Positions 18,087 to 26,980 of a stretch of DNA of 64,000 bases are shown piece by piece. Both the position numbers and the translations under genes were made by a program. Under the pieces are notes generated by a model. The model did no database searches. It saw only the letters and a list, made by a program, of their open reading frames with translations, and was not told the DNA's origin. Location: positions 496,001 to 560,000 of the forward strand of contig CAWIAN010000010.1 in the NCBI GenBank assembly GCA_963834135.1. Reading direction: 5' to 3'. This DNA comes from Bog-257 sp963834135 (GTDB lineage: Bacteria; Acidobacteriota; Terriglobia; Terriglobales; Acidobacteriaceae). Positions within the stretch are counted from its first letter, which is position 1. Every line of letters begins with the position of its first letter.

Positions 18087-19250
18087 ATGTCTGCACAAAC
18101 CCCATTTTGCGATGTCGAGACTGCCCTGGAGGAGATTCGCGCCGGCCGCATGATCGTAGTCATCGACGACGAGGACCGCGAGAACGAAGGCGACCTCACT
18201 ATGGCCGCCGAGAAGATTACGCCCGAAGCCATCAACTTCATGGCGAAGTATGGGCGCGGTCTGGTTTGTCTCGCCATGACCGAAGAGCGGCTCGATTACC
18301 TGCGTCTCGGCCAGATGTCGTCCGAGAACACCTCGAATTTCGGCACAGCGTTCACCGAGTCCATCGATGCCAAAGAGGGCGTTTCGACCGGGATATCGGC
18401 GTACGACCGCTCGCACACGATTCAGGTCGCCATCGATTCCACGACTCGCCCGAATGACCTGGCGCGCCCGGGACATATCTTCCCTCTCCGCGCCCGCAAA
18501 GGTGGGGTGTTGGTGCGTGCGGGACAAACCGAAGCCTCCGTCGATCTCGCGCGGCTGGCCGGAATGATTCCGGCTGGAGTGATTTGCGAGATCATGAACG
18601 ACGATGGAACCATGGCGCGCGTTCCGCAACTGACCGAGTTCTGCCGTCAGCATGACATGAAGATGCTGACGGTCGCTGAACTCATCCGCTATCGCATGGC
18701 GCACGAGCGCTATGTGCGACGGTTGGCCGAGGCGGTCGTGCCCACAGCTTACGGCGAATTCCGCATGATCACTTACGAATCCGAAATCACTGGCGAGTCA
18801 CACATCGCGCTGGTGAAGGGCGACGTCGAACACGGTGGCGACGAGCCGGTGCTGGTGCGCATGCATTCGCATTGTCTGGTGGGCGACGTCTTCGGCGCAA
18901 CCTGGTGCGAGTGCCGCAACGTGATCGACGCCGCTATGCGACGCATCGCGGACGAAGGTCGCGGCGCGCTGATCTATCTGCATTCGACCTCGAAAGGCTA
19001 CTCGGTCGAGCGTCTGGGCGAGCGCATGACCATCCAGTTTCACCACGAACAGCGTCTGCCAACGCTGCCTGAAAGCCAGCGCAAGACGCAGCGCGAGATC
19101 GGTATCGGTGCGCAAATTCTGTCGGACCTGAACTTGAAGCGCATTCGCCTGTTGACCAACCGGCCGCGCAAAGTCGCGGGGCTGGAAGGATTTGGCATCG
19201 AGATCGTGGAGCAGGTTCCGGTGTCGGCCGGCAAGGCGTCCGTACGCTAG
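18087..19250 (+). CDS. ribBA: RibBA: DHBP synthase fused to a degenerate GTP cyclohydrolase II domain
   Basis: A 387-residue two-domain riboflavin-biosynthesis protein. Residues 1-205 are a full RibB domain making 3,4-dihydroxy-2-butanone 4-phosphate from ribulose 5-phosphate: the acidic loop DDEDRENEGDL (27-37), RPGHIFPL and the C-terminal TVAELIRYR are intact. Residues 206-387 are RibA-like and keep the zinc cysteines (263, 274, 276) and the C-terminal LLTNRPRKVAGLEGFGIEIV. However, the loop normally reading RQEGRGIGL is HSTSKGYSV here (about 299-307), and the segment after it is also unlike RibA. The GTP cyclohydrolase half may be inactive, as reported for some epsilon-proteobacterial RibBA proteins; a separate RibA would then be needed. 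Confidence 0.9.
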   Translation: MSAQTPFCDVETALEEIRAGRMIVVIDDEDRENEGDLTMAAEKITPEAINFMAKYGRGLVCLAMTEERLDYLRLGQMSSENTSNFGTAFTESIDAKEGVSTGISAYDRSHTIQVAIDSTTRPNDLARPGHIFPLRARKGGVLVRAGQTEASVDLARLAGMIPAGVICEIMNDDGTMARVPQLTEFCRQHDMKMLTVAELIRYRMAHERYVRRLAEAVVPTAYGEFRMITYESEITGESHIALVKGDVEHGGDEPVLVRMHSHCLVGDVFGATWCECRNVIDAAMRRIADEGRGALIYLHSTSKGYSVERLGERMTIQFHHEQRLPTLPESQRKTQREIGIGAQILSDLNLKRIRLLTNRPRKVAGLEGFGIEIVEQVPVSAGKASVR

Positions 19251-19265
19251 CGCAGAAATCGCTGG

Positions 19266-19511
19266 CTACGTCTGCTTGCTCTGCAGGGACGTTAAGGCTG
19301 CAGTCATCGCCTTCTTGACTTCAGGGTCAGACTCCTTCGCAACGGCCTTCTGCAGTTCGGGAATGAAGGACACGTCGCCTAACTTGGTGACAACGCCAGT
19401 GCGACCGGACATTGCGCCGACGCCTGCGCCAACAGAGCGCACAACGCCGCAGCAACCCAAAGCAAAAGTCTGGCCATAGTGGAAGCCTATTTGCTCGTAG
19501 TGTAGTACCAT
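19266..19511 (-). CDS. Possible small hypothetical protein with HEAT-like tail
   Basis: A frame of 81 residues from ATG 19509-19511. Its last 40 residues (FIPELQKAVAKESDPEVKKAM) have the amphipathic helical pattern of a HEAT/PBS-lyase repeat, and the middle is glycine-rich (GAGVGAMSGRTG). The ribosome site is weak (GGAAAG). It is divergent from the transglutaminase gene, leaving about 140 bases for promoters. The frame stays open upstream but that part looks non-coding. A gene is plausible, not certain. Confidence 0.4.
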   Translation of the reverse strand: MVLHYEQIGFHYGQTFALGCCGVVRSVGAGVGAMSGRTGVVTKLGDVSFIPELQKAVAKESDPEVKKAMTAALTSLQSKQT

Positions 19512-19653
19512 CTTTCCGGCATTTCGCTGAAATTCAATATTGCGCAAGCAAATCCTGGTCGTTAGTGGAGCTTGGAACACCGGGCTGCGAGGCCGGAAAA
19601 TTTTGACGCCGTATCGCGGATCCGGTACATCCAATGCTCGCAGGAGCTTCGAC

Positions 19654-20715
19654 ATGAGGTTTCGTCTTCTTTCGGCGTTCTTGTTTGCCGCACTGTTCAT
19701 TCCTTCTCTTGCAGCTCAGTCGACTGGAGCTGAGAAGCCGAAGTTCAGTCCGCCGTATCGCAAGTTTCGCTTCACCTATACCTTCACGGTGAAAGACATT
19801 CCTGCCGGAGCCAAACTCATTCGCGTCTGGGTTCCGGTAGCGCACACAGACGAGCATCAGACAGTGCGGCTGGTAAACGTGAAGGCTCCGGTGCCGACGC
19901 GGATGACGGAAGACACGCAGTTCGGCAATCAGATTCTCTACGCCGAGATTCACAATCCTGTGCAATCCAGCGCCGACTTCTCCCTGCAATACGAAGTAAC
20001 ACGACGCGAATACTCGCGAGGCGATTACGCACAGTTGGAGGCGAAAGACACGAAACCTGGCATCGTGCCGGTGACCATGGAGCGTTACGTTCAGCCCGAC
20101 AAGCTGATTCCAACCGACGGCAAGATCAAAGAACTGGCTGTCCAGGTCACAGCGAGTCAAACGGGAACGGTCTCCAAAGCAAAAGCTGCCTACGATTATC
20201 TGTTCAACACCATGCGCTACGACAAGACCGGCACAGGCTGGGGACGCGGTGACGCCATCTGGGCCTGTGATTCCAAGCACGGCAACTGCACCGACTTCCA
20301 CTCGGTCTTCATCGGCATGATGCGCTCCGACGACATTCCAGCCCGTTTCGACATCGGCTTCCCCCTTCCTGAAAACAAGGACAAGGGCGAAATTCCCGGC
20401 TATCACTGCTGGGCGGAGTTTTTTGCCCGCAACATCGGCTGGGTTCCTGTCGATATCTCCGAAGCCTGGAAGGCGAAGGAGAAGGCCAGCTACTTCTTCG
20501 GAACCGTGGATGCAAACCGCGTGCAGTTCTCTACCGGCCGCGATCTCATCTTGTCGCCCAAGCAGGACGGAGGCCCAGTCAACTACTTCGTCTACCCGTA
20601 CATAGAAATCGATGGCAAGACATATGACGGCGCCAGCAAGCAGTTCAGCTTCGAGGAGATGACCAGCGGAGAGAACACGGCCGACTCCGGACCAGCCCCA
20701 GCGCCGGCGATGTGA
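19654..20715 (+). CDS. Secreted transglutaminase-like protein
   Basis: A 353-residue exported protein. ATG 19654 follows AGGAG at 19642-19646 and starts a signal peptide (FLFAALFIPSLAAQ). The N-terminal half is a beta-rich domain, and the C-terminal half is a transglutaminase/protease core with Cys212 (HGNCTDFHS), His251 (YHCWAEFF) and Asp267 (VPVDISEAW), the usual catalytic triad. Such domains cleave or cross-link peptides, often in the periplasm. Its substrate is unknown. It is followed by an acidic/proline-alanine tail. Confidence 0.85.
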   Translation: MRFRLLSAFLFAALFIPSLAAQSTGAEKPKFSPPYRKFRFTYTFTVKDIPAGAKLIRVWVPVAHTDEHQTVRLVNVKAPVPTRMTEDTQFGNQILYAEIHNPVQSSADFSLQYEVTRREYSRGDYAQLEAKDTKPGIVPVTMERYVQPDKLIPTDGKIKELAVQVTASQTGTVSKAKAAYDYLFNTMRYDKTGTGWGRGDAIWACDSKHGNCTDFHSVFIGMMRSDDIPARFDIGFPLPENKDKGEIPGYHCWAEFFARNIGWVPVDISEAWKAKEKASYFFGTVDANRVQFSTGRDLILSPKQDGGPVNYFVYPYIEIDGKTYDGASKQFSFEEMTSGENTADSGPAPAPAM

Positions 20716-21051
20716 GAGGGGCGGCTTTTGGGTCTTCGTTTTTGGCTTTTTTGCTCTTAGCTCACAGTCATAGCTGTCTATAGCTCCCCGTACTACGCTC
20801 CGCGTTGCTCCGAACTACGCACTTCCATCTTGAAATCGATGGGGTATTACTCAAATCACCCTCTACTGCGGACTCTGAAACCTTGAACCCATTCGATCAA
20901 TCCAGGAAGTGGCGGCGTTTCAACTGGAATGCAACTCCTTTGTCCAGAACCTGCTGCAACGACTAGGATAAGCGAAGGGGTTCGTTCGCGGTACTCTCTC
21001 ATGAATACCGCGTCCAACTTTTGGGAACTCCGCCGCTCTCCGGACGGAAGT
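20716..21051. other. Intergenic region and uncertain 5' part of the sigma-factor gene
   Basis: About 335 bases. The sigma-factor frame is open back to 20929, so the start may be earlier than chosen here. Nothing else coding is supported. Confidence 0.4.
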
Positions 21052-21693
21052 ATGGACAGAAACGAGTTCAGGTCCACCACCGAGGTGATGTTGCTGACCG
21101 ATTGTACCGACGAGCAACTGCTGGGGCAGGCTCTAGCCGGAGATGAAGAGGCGTTCACCGCGCTGTATCGCAGGCGGCAGGGGCCGATCTTTCGTTTCGC
21201 ATTGCACATGAGCGGCTCTACGCAAATTGCCGAAGAGGTTACCCAGGATGTGTTTATCTTCCTGCTGCAGCGCGGCCACGACTTCGATCCGCAGCGGGGG
21301 GTGCTGGGGGCGTACCTGTTCGGTGTCGCCAGGAATTATGTGCGCCGCGCGTTGGAACGGAATTATCCGGAGAGCGTTTTGAGCAGTCCCATCGAAGACG
21401 AGGCTGCCTCCTTGGTGGTCATCCATGATCCCAGCGAGGGTATGGTTCGTCATCAGACGTCGACAGCGGTTTGGAAGGCGGTATTGTCGTTGCCTGAACA
21501 TTATCGCGAGGTGGTGGTGCTTTGCGATCTCCAGGGCATGAGCTATGCCGATGCTGCCGAAGCGGTGCATTGCGCAATCGGGACAGTGCGGTCTCGGCTG
21601 CACCGGGCGCATGACATGCTCAGCAAGAAGCTGCAACATTCGCCAGCGGTTTCCCCGGGAATCTCAGGCGTGACGGCGAGGTGCGTATCATGA
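21052..21693 (+). CDS. ECF-type RNA polymerase sigma factor
   Basis: A sigma-70 family ECF factor of about 214 residues. Region 2 is seen in LLGQALAGDEEAFTALYRRRQGPIFRFA and AEEVTQDVFIFLL, with region 2.4 after it. Region 4 is LPEHYREVVVLCDLQGMSYADAAEAVHCAIGTVRSRLHRAHD. The start is uncertain: ATG 21052 has GGACGGAAG upstream and is preferred, but 21001 and 21088 are possible. The stop overlaps the anti-sigma gene that follows, so the two are coupled. It probably drives the adjoining exported-protein gene and its own operon in response to an envelope signal. Confidence 0.88.
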   Translation: MDRNEFRSTTEVMLLTDCTDEQLLGQALAGDEEAFTALYRRRQGPIFRFALHMSGSTQIAEEVTQDVFIFLLQRGHDFDPQRGVLGAYLFGVARNYVRRALERNYPESVLSSPIEDEAASLVVIHDPSEGMVRHQTSTAVWKAVLSLPEHYREVVVLCDLQGMSYADAAEAVHCAIGTVRSRLHRAHDMLSKKLQHSPAVSPGISGVTARCVS

Positions 21694-22319
21694 CATGCCG
21701 TGAATTCAAACATAGTGCTGCGTCGCTGAACTTATGGGAACTGACGCGGAGTGAGGACGAGCAAGTTCTCGAGCATTCAGAGAAGTGTGAACCCTGTGGC
21801 TCATGGCTGCGCAAACAGCGGACCCTGGCTGTTTCCATGCAGACGCTGCAGGCCAGAACAGCCGGCCTTGAAGCCGGCCCAGATGTGGAACGGGCGTTAC
21901 TGCGCGCTTTCCGCCACCATACTCACCAAGGCGGGGATCCAGTCTTCAGTGATGTGGCGGAACGCATTGGCCCATTGCGGCCGGCGGTAACGCCCCTTTC
22001 CACGCCAGTAGCTCTTCGCTTGAGCCGCTATTTCGAGGTTGGAGCTTATGTCGCAATGGCGGCGGCGCTGCTGGTAGGTGTGTTCCTCGGGGTTCAACTG
22101 TTGCAGCATCGTCCGAATGCAATTACGGCGCAGGTTCCGAACGCGCCGAGTGGCACGGAGGCGAGTCGCACAGAAGCCGGCAATCGCGGCTCAGCAGGTT
22201 ATACCCACGGACCAGCATCCGCAGCCAGTAGCTGTAGCGCGGAAGCGGTTTGTGCCTTCAGGCAAGAATGCCGCAGTCATAGCGGCGAACAGCGACTCGC
22301 AGACCGTTGCCGAGGCTGA
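21690..22319 (+). CDS. Anti-sigma factor, N-terminal part (frame disrupted)
   Basis: The frame begins ATGACATGCCGTG inside the end of the sigma-factor gene (overlap of 4 bases). The first 50 residues contain HSEKCEPCGSWLRKQR, a zinc-binding anti-sigma (ZAS) H-x3-C-x2-C site, and a membrane helix follows (FEVGAYVAMAAALLVGVFLGVQLL, about residues 115-138). After about residue 160 the frame becomes unlike protein (SSCSAEAVCAFRQEC) and ends, while a good continuation appears in the next frame (22171-22485). A one-base frameshift around 22165-22195 is the simplest explanation. It could be a sequencing error or a true mutation. Confidence 0.75.
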   Translation: MTCREFKHSAASLNLWELTRSEDEQVLEHSEKCEPCGSWLRKQRTLAVSMQTLQARTAGLEAGPDVERALLRAFRHHTHQGGDPVFSDVAERIGPLRPAVTPLSTPVALRLSRYFEVGAYVAMAAALLVGVFLGVQLLQHRPNAITAQVPNAPSGTEASRTEAGNRGSAGYTHGPASAASSCSAEAVCAFRQECRSHSGEQRLADRCRG

Positions 22320-22485
22320 CTACACGCCTCTGATGTTCTGTGATCCGCTCAGCTGCGCCGCTGAGACGCAGGTGGTGCGCGTGGAACTGCCGCCCGCCGC
22401 CGGAGGACCGGGTTCGCAGCCGCAAATGGCAGACTTGGTAGTCGGCTACGACGGAGTGGTTCGTGCCGTCCGAATGGTTAACTGA
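22171..22485 (+). pseudogene. Periplasmic C-terminal part of the anti-sigma factor, in a shifted frame
   Basis: This frame carries AIAAQQVIPTDQHPQPVAVARKRFV and then ADYTPLMFCDPLSCAA, VVRVELPP and the closing VVGYDGVVRAVRMVN. That closing pattern (valine-rich strand, then GxDGxxRAIR) is typical of the extracytoplasmic end of acidobacterial anti-sigma factors. It lacks its own start or ribosome site. The parts in two frames add to about 265 residues, a normal length. Treated here as the broken remainder of the gene. Confidence 0.6.
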
Positions 22486-22558
22486 GCCAGAGTGCAGGAT
22501 AACGAAGTAGAACCGCAATCAGAACCGTTGCAGTGAAATCGAGAATGAGGATGCAGCT

Positions 22559-23398
22559 ATGAGTCTTGGGAAAGAACTGAAAGTTCGTGCCGCTTCATGT
22601 TCCCTGTTGTTAGGGGTGTTCATGGCAGGATCAACGCTGGCAATGGCGCAAGACGAGCCCATGCCGCCTCCTCCGCCTCCAGGCGCCGGGATGACCTTGA
22701 GCCTGCACGGCCCAGGTGGAGGAGCGTTCTTCCACGAAGAGATTGGTGACGGACCGAAAGTAGTTGCCGGCGCTCCGATGACCGTGGTCATCGACAGCAC
22801 ACACGACACCACGCTGTCGGATGGCAACACCATTCACCGTGACAATCAGAGCACGGTTTATCGCGATTCGCAGGGCCGGGTGCGGCGTGAGGTCGCTTTC
22901 GAGTTAGCCACTCCCAGCACGGGCGCCACCAAGGGCACGATGATCATCATCACCGACCCGGTTGCCGGCGTGCGGTACATCCTGAATCCACAGAATAAGA
23001 CGGCCCACCAGATGCCGCTGCATCCGCCGAAACCTCCAGCCGGGGCGGCTGAGGGCGAGGCGCCTGCCAAGCCGAACGAGGCTAACGTGGCGACAACCGA
23101 TCTTGGCAGTAAGACGATCCTGGGGCTGGCGACGACGGGCACGCGTGTGACCCGCACGATTCCGGCCGGTGAGATCGGTAACGCTAAGGCTATCGAGGTC
23201 GTCACCGAGCGCTGGTACTCGACCGATCTGCAGATTCCGATGTCGGTGACCCACACCGATCCCATGATGGGGACGATGAACTCGCAGGTGACCAGCGTCA
23301 CGCGTGGCGAGCCCAGCGCTTCCCTGTTCCAGGTTCCGTCCGACTATAAAGTTGAGACTGGAAAACCGGGTGACATGATGTACATGAGACACCCGTAG
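22559..23398 (+). CDS. Secreted hypothetical protein linked to the sigma/anti-sigma pair
   Basis: A 279-residue exported protein. The signal peptide (LLLGVFMAGSTLAMAQ) is followed by a proline run (EPMPPPPPPGAG). A beta-rich body contains the recurring acidobacterial pattern TVYRDSQGRVRREVAF and later KAIEVVTERWYSTDLQIPMSVTHTDPM, ending in FQVPSDYKVE. Homologous unnamed proteins commonly sit after ECF sigma/anti-sigma pairs, and the spacing (73 bases after the anti-sigma stop) fits an operon. A good terminator follows. The role is unknown; an envelope or signal-sensing function is inferred only from location. Confidence 0.7.
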   Translation: MSLGKELKVRAASCSLLLGVFMAGSTLAMAQDEPMPPPPPPGAGMTLSLHGPGGGAFFHEEIGDGPKVVAGAPMTVVIDSTHDTTLSDGNTIHRDNQSTVYRDSQGRVRREVAFELATPSTGATKGTMIIITDPVAGVRYILNPQNKTAHQMPLHPPKPPAGAAEGEAPAKPNEANVATTDLGSKTILGLATTGTRVTRTIPAGEIGNAKAIEVVTERWYSTDLQIPMSVTHTDPMMGTMNSQVTSVTRGEPSASLFQVPSDYKVETGKPGDMMYMRHP

Positions 23399-23418
23399 CA
23401 GAGCAGTACCCCTCAACG

Positions 23419-23448
23419 AAACGGAGGCCTGGGGGCCTCCGTTTTGCT
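23419..23448 (+). terminator. Rho-independent terminator
   Basis: Stem ACGGAGGCC/GGCCTCCGT with a short TGGG loop and a TTTTGCTTT tail, 20 bases after the secreted-protein gene. Confidence 0.88.
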
Positions 23449-23490
23449 TTCCCGGTAAATGGACAGTCGCACAAAACGGGACGAAACGAG

Positions 23491-23517
23491 AAAGCCCACC
23501 GATCAGAGGTGGGTTTT
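23491..23517. terminator. Bidirectional terminator between convergent genes
   Basis: AAAGCCCACC at 23491-23500 pairs with GGTGGGTTTT at 23508-23517, with A- and T-rich tails on both strands. It serves the secreted-protein gene from the left and the next minus-strand gene from the right. Confidence 0.75.
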
Positions 23518-23611
23518 CCCATCGCGCGCCCTTGGCGCTGGGTGCCGTTTGGTTCGGCCGGCGAGACGATGCCAGGCGGTTTAGGTTCTCTGAGAGCTAC
23601 CGGCTCAAAAG

Positions 23612-24022
23612 CTAAGAGCCGGCTGATGCAGCTTCGGCGGCGGCTTCGCGCATCGCTTCCTGCGATACCTCGCGCAAGCGAAGCCCGATCTCGAATTGCG
23701 GGGCTGTACTGCCGCGTCCCCAGCGATAGACATCCCAGTGCGCGCGAACAAATTTCGCCTCGGACTTCTCCGACAGGTCTACCAGCAGCGGATACTCTCC
23801 GGGATAAAACTTCTGCTCCATCCCCGCGACTGCTTTCGCCTCCCAAGTCGCACCGTCGGCCGAGCTGTACACAAAAACGTCGATCGCTTCCTGTTCCACG
23901 ACCGAGCCGATGGACAGTGTGAGGAGAAATATGCGACTGGCAGCGCCGGTAATCTCCAGCGCTTCACTGTCACCTTTGGCGGTGACTGCGGTATTGGCAG
24001 GTACAAGAAAGGCATCCAGCAT
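23612..24022 (-). CDS. Hypothetical protein, possible beta-sandwich
   Basis: A protein of about 136 residues from ATG 24020-24022 (MLDAFLVPANTAVTAKG). Alternating hydrophobic strands are visible (RIFLLTLSIGSV, AIDVFVYSSADGATWEAKAV, AKFVRAHWDVYRWG), which suggests a beta-sandwich of the carbohydrate-binding or F5/8 type-C kind (W and Y residues, GRGSTAPQFE). The end is an alanine/glutamate-rich helix. The start is not certain; an upstream GTG at 24073 lacks a ribosome site. I do not recognise a family. Confidence 0.55.
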   Translation of the reverse strand: MLDAFLVPANTAVTAKGDSEALEITGAASRIFLLTLSIGSVVEQEAIDVFVYSSADGATWEAKAVAGMEQKFYPGEYPLLVDLSEKSEAKFVRAHWDVYRWGRGSTAPQFEIGLRLREVSQEAMREAAAEAASAGS

Positions 24023-24257
24023 GACAGGAAATTCTAGCGAACCTGCTGCCGAAGAGTTGGTGATGTGCGTCACAAGGGAGGCTATTGGCTTTCGCCCGAA
24101 TGATCGACGACCATCGCGTCCGTCACGCGAGTGAACGACGCGCGTGTGTCATCCCTACAGGACTCGAAGTTCCGGCAGATCGTACACCCAGCGCTGAAAG
24201 TGCTGGCTATCTTGTTTCCTCGGCGCTAGTTCTGGCAAAGAGCGAAAACGTCTTTCA

Positions 24258-25052
24258 CTATCGCGGCAACCCGTCGAAGAAGCCACGCAACAGTCTCCCA
24301 AATTCTTCCGGCTGCTCGAGCGCCGCGTAGTGGCCGGCCCGGGGGATCACTGCCAGCCGGCTGCTCGGGATGTTCTGGCGCATCAATTCTGCTTCGTTTT
24401 GCGTAACGCTATCATCCGCCCCGATGATGATGAGCGTTGGAACTTTGATCGTCTTCAAGGTTGCAATCGAGTCGGAACGGTCGGCTATTCCCTGCTGGAC
24501 CCCGGCGATGTCCTGCGGCGACATCTTCTGCATCATGCGCCGGGCAGCATCCACTACATCCGGCCGGTTCGTCATGGTCACCGGCGACAACAGCTTTGGC
24601 AGCATGTCCTCGATGAATCCGGCGATTCCTTCTCGCAGAACCTTGTCGGCCAGCGCCAGACGACTCGCGCGGCTCTCGGACGTTTCGGCGGCGGCACGCG
24701 TGTTTGCCAACACTAGAGCGGCGACCTGCTCGCGATAGCACCGCCAGAACTCGAACAGGACGTATCCGCCGATCGAGACGCCGACGAAGTAAGCTTTGCC
24801 GATGCGCTCCTCGCGGCAGAGCTTTGCCAGGTCCTCTGCCATCTTCGCCATGCTGGCTGGGCCATCGCCCAACTGGGAATCTCCATGAGCGCGCAGATCA
24901 GGCATGATCACGCGGTTCCGCGTGCTGATTTGATCGGCAATTGCTTTCCAGAAAGAGTGATTAAGTGGAAAGGGATGCAGGAGGACAACGTCGGGACCGC
25001 TGCCTCGTACTTCGTAGAAGAGCTGCGCGTCGGAGCTGCGGAGGCTTGCCAT
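24258..25052 (-). CDS. Alpha/beta-hydrolase
   Basis: A 264-residue cytosolic hydrolase of the fold shared with 3-oxoadipate enol-lactonase. The oxyanion region is VVLLHPFPLNHSFW. The nucleophile Ser93 lies in GVSIGG, the acid is in GADDSV (about 211-214), and the histidine is His241 in RAGHYAALEQP. The set is complete, so the enzyme should be active. Substrate unknown; it could be an ester, lactone or peroxidase-type substrate. The ATG is preceded by a CACGGAG-type inverted repeat element that may include its promoter. Confidence 0.82.
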   Translation of the reverse strand: MASLRSSDAQLFYEVRGSGPDVVLLHPFPLNHSFWKAIADQISTRNRVIMPDLRAHGDSQLGDGPASMAKMAEDLAKLCREERIGKAYFVGVSIGGYVLFEFWRCYREQVAALVLANTRAAAETSESRASRLALADKVLREGIAGFIEDMLPKLLSPVTMTNRPDVVDAARRMMQKMSPQDIAGVQQGIADRSDSIATLKTIKVPTLIIIGADDSVTQNEAELMRQNIPSSRLAVIPRAGHYAALEQPEEFGRLLRGFFDGLPR

Positions 25053-25066
25053 GGAAAACAGAATCT

Positions 25067-25215
25067 ACCACGGAGGCACCGAAGCACGGAGAAGAAGTGG
25101 GCAATTCATTATCCGCGATAGACATACGGTGGCGAGAACGAGAGCGTGTCCACCTAGACTGGTTCTGCCAATTCTTCGGAGTCTTCCTTCTCCATGTTCC
25201 TCGTGCCTCCGTGGT
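25067..25215. repeat. CACGGAG terminal-inverted-repeat element, copy 1
   Basis: ACCACGGAGGCAC at 25067-25079 is a perfect 13-bp inverted repeat of GTGCCTCCGTGGT at 25203-25215. The similarity extends about 30 bases inward with mismatches (both arms continue with GA(A)CACGGAGAAG-like text). The 149-bp element lies between the hydrolase and PspC genes. Other copies are at 25629 and 48588. Confidence 0.75.
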
Positions 25216-25225
25216 GATAGAGAAT

Positions 25226-25549
25226 TTACGTCCCCTGATACGGCTGGGGCGGACTCGCGGGCGGGGTCACCGGGACGTATTCCGGCTCCTCGGGCATCAC
25301 GATCCACGCGATGATATAGGCGAGAACGCCGCCACCGCCGAACAGCGCCACGATCAGCCAGACCACGCGAACCACGGTCACGTCGAGATCGAAATATTCA
25401 GCGAAGCCGGCACAAACTCCCGCGACCTTGCGATCGGTCCGCGAGCGCATCAACTTGCGGCGGCCGGCTACCGTGCCAACTCGTTTTCCGCAATAAGGAC
25501 ACAAATTCGCATCGTCCTGTATTACCTTACCGCAGTAGTTGCAGTACAT
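25226..25549 (-). CDS. Zinc-ribbon plus PspC-domain membrane protein
   Basis: A 107-residue protein. ATG 25547-25549 is preceded by GGGGGAT. Residues 1-25 contain two CxxC pairs (MYCNYCGK, NLCPYCGK) forming a zinc ribbon. After a basic linker comes a PspC domain: RKVAGVCAGFAEYFDLDVTVVRVVWLIVALFGGGGVLAYIIAWIVMPE. PspC proteins work at the inner membrane in envelope-stress signalling. The tail is proline-rich. The longer in-frame reading starts far upstream, inside a repeat element, and is not used. Confidence 0.85.
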   Translation of the reverse strand: MYCNYCGKVIQDDANLCPYCGKRVGTVAGRRKLMRSRTDRKVAGVCAGFAEYFDLDVTVVRVVWLIVALFGGGGVLAYIIAWIVMPEEPEYVPVTPPASPPQPYQGT

Positions 25550-25628
25550 ATCATCCCCCAACAGGTAATACGACAAGGATAGAAAAAGGTTCCCAGGATG
25601 CCAAGTCGTAACCCATGCTGGACGCGTT

Positions 25629-25709
25629 ACCACAGAGGCACAGAGACACTGAAATAGTTGCAAATTGTCTGTTTAACAGTTTTTCTCGGTGCCTTCGTGC
25701 CTCTGTGGT
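25629..25709. repeat. CACGGAG-type terminal-inverted-repeat element, copy 2
   Basis: ACCACAGAGGCAC at 25629-25641 is perfectly inverted in GTGCCTCTGTGGT at 25697-25709. Compared with copy 1, both arms carry A/T instead of G/C at the same position, so the arms have changed together. Length 81 bp. Confidence 0.75.
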
Positions 25710-25784
25710 GGCCTTTTGTAGTTCCATGTACCATCAAACCCCACCCGCTCGATCGGTGAACCCACGCTCCACGCAAAGGAACCC

Positions 25785-25934
25785 ATGTCCACGCTAGACA
25801 CCTTCGGTCCTGACTGGGATTTTTGGGGATTGGTCGACACGCCGCTCGATGAGATTCGTACGGCCTACAACGTCACACCGCTGGATGCTGCGCATGCAGC
25901 CGATGGAGTTCGAGGCCCGGTGCGGCCGTGGAAA

Positions 25935-25940
<6 letters not shown>
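25785..25940 (+). CDS. Very small hypothetical protein (51 residues)
   Basis: A 51-codon frame from ATG 25785 to TAG 25938-25940, preceded by AAAGGA at 25775-25780, a good ribosome site. The protein is acidic and aromatic-rich (TLDTFGPDWDFWGLVDTPLD, then EIRTAYNVTPLDAAHAADG) and ends RPWKS. It overlaps the galE stop codon by 6 bases in convergent orientation. No family is recognised and it is too short for confident coding statistics. Confidence 0.5.
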
Positions 25941-26927
<987 letters not shown>

Positions 26928-26980
26928 GCGTTGACTTTCCCTTCGTATCGGTTCGCTAGGACAATACGAGCTGTGGCAGG

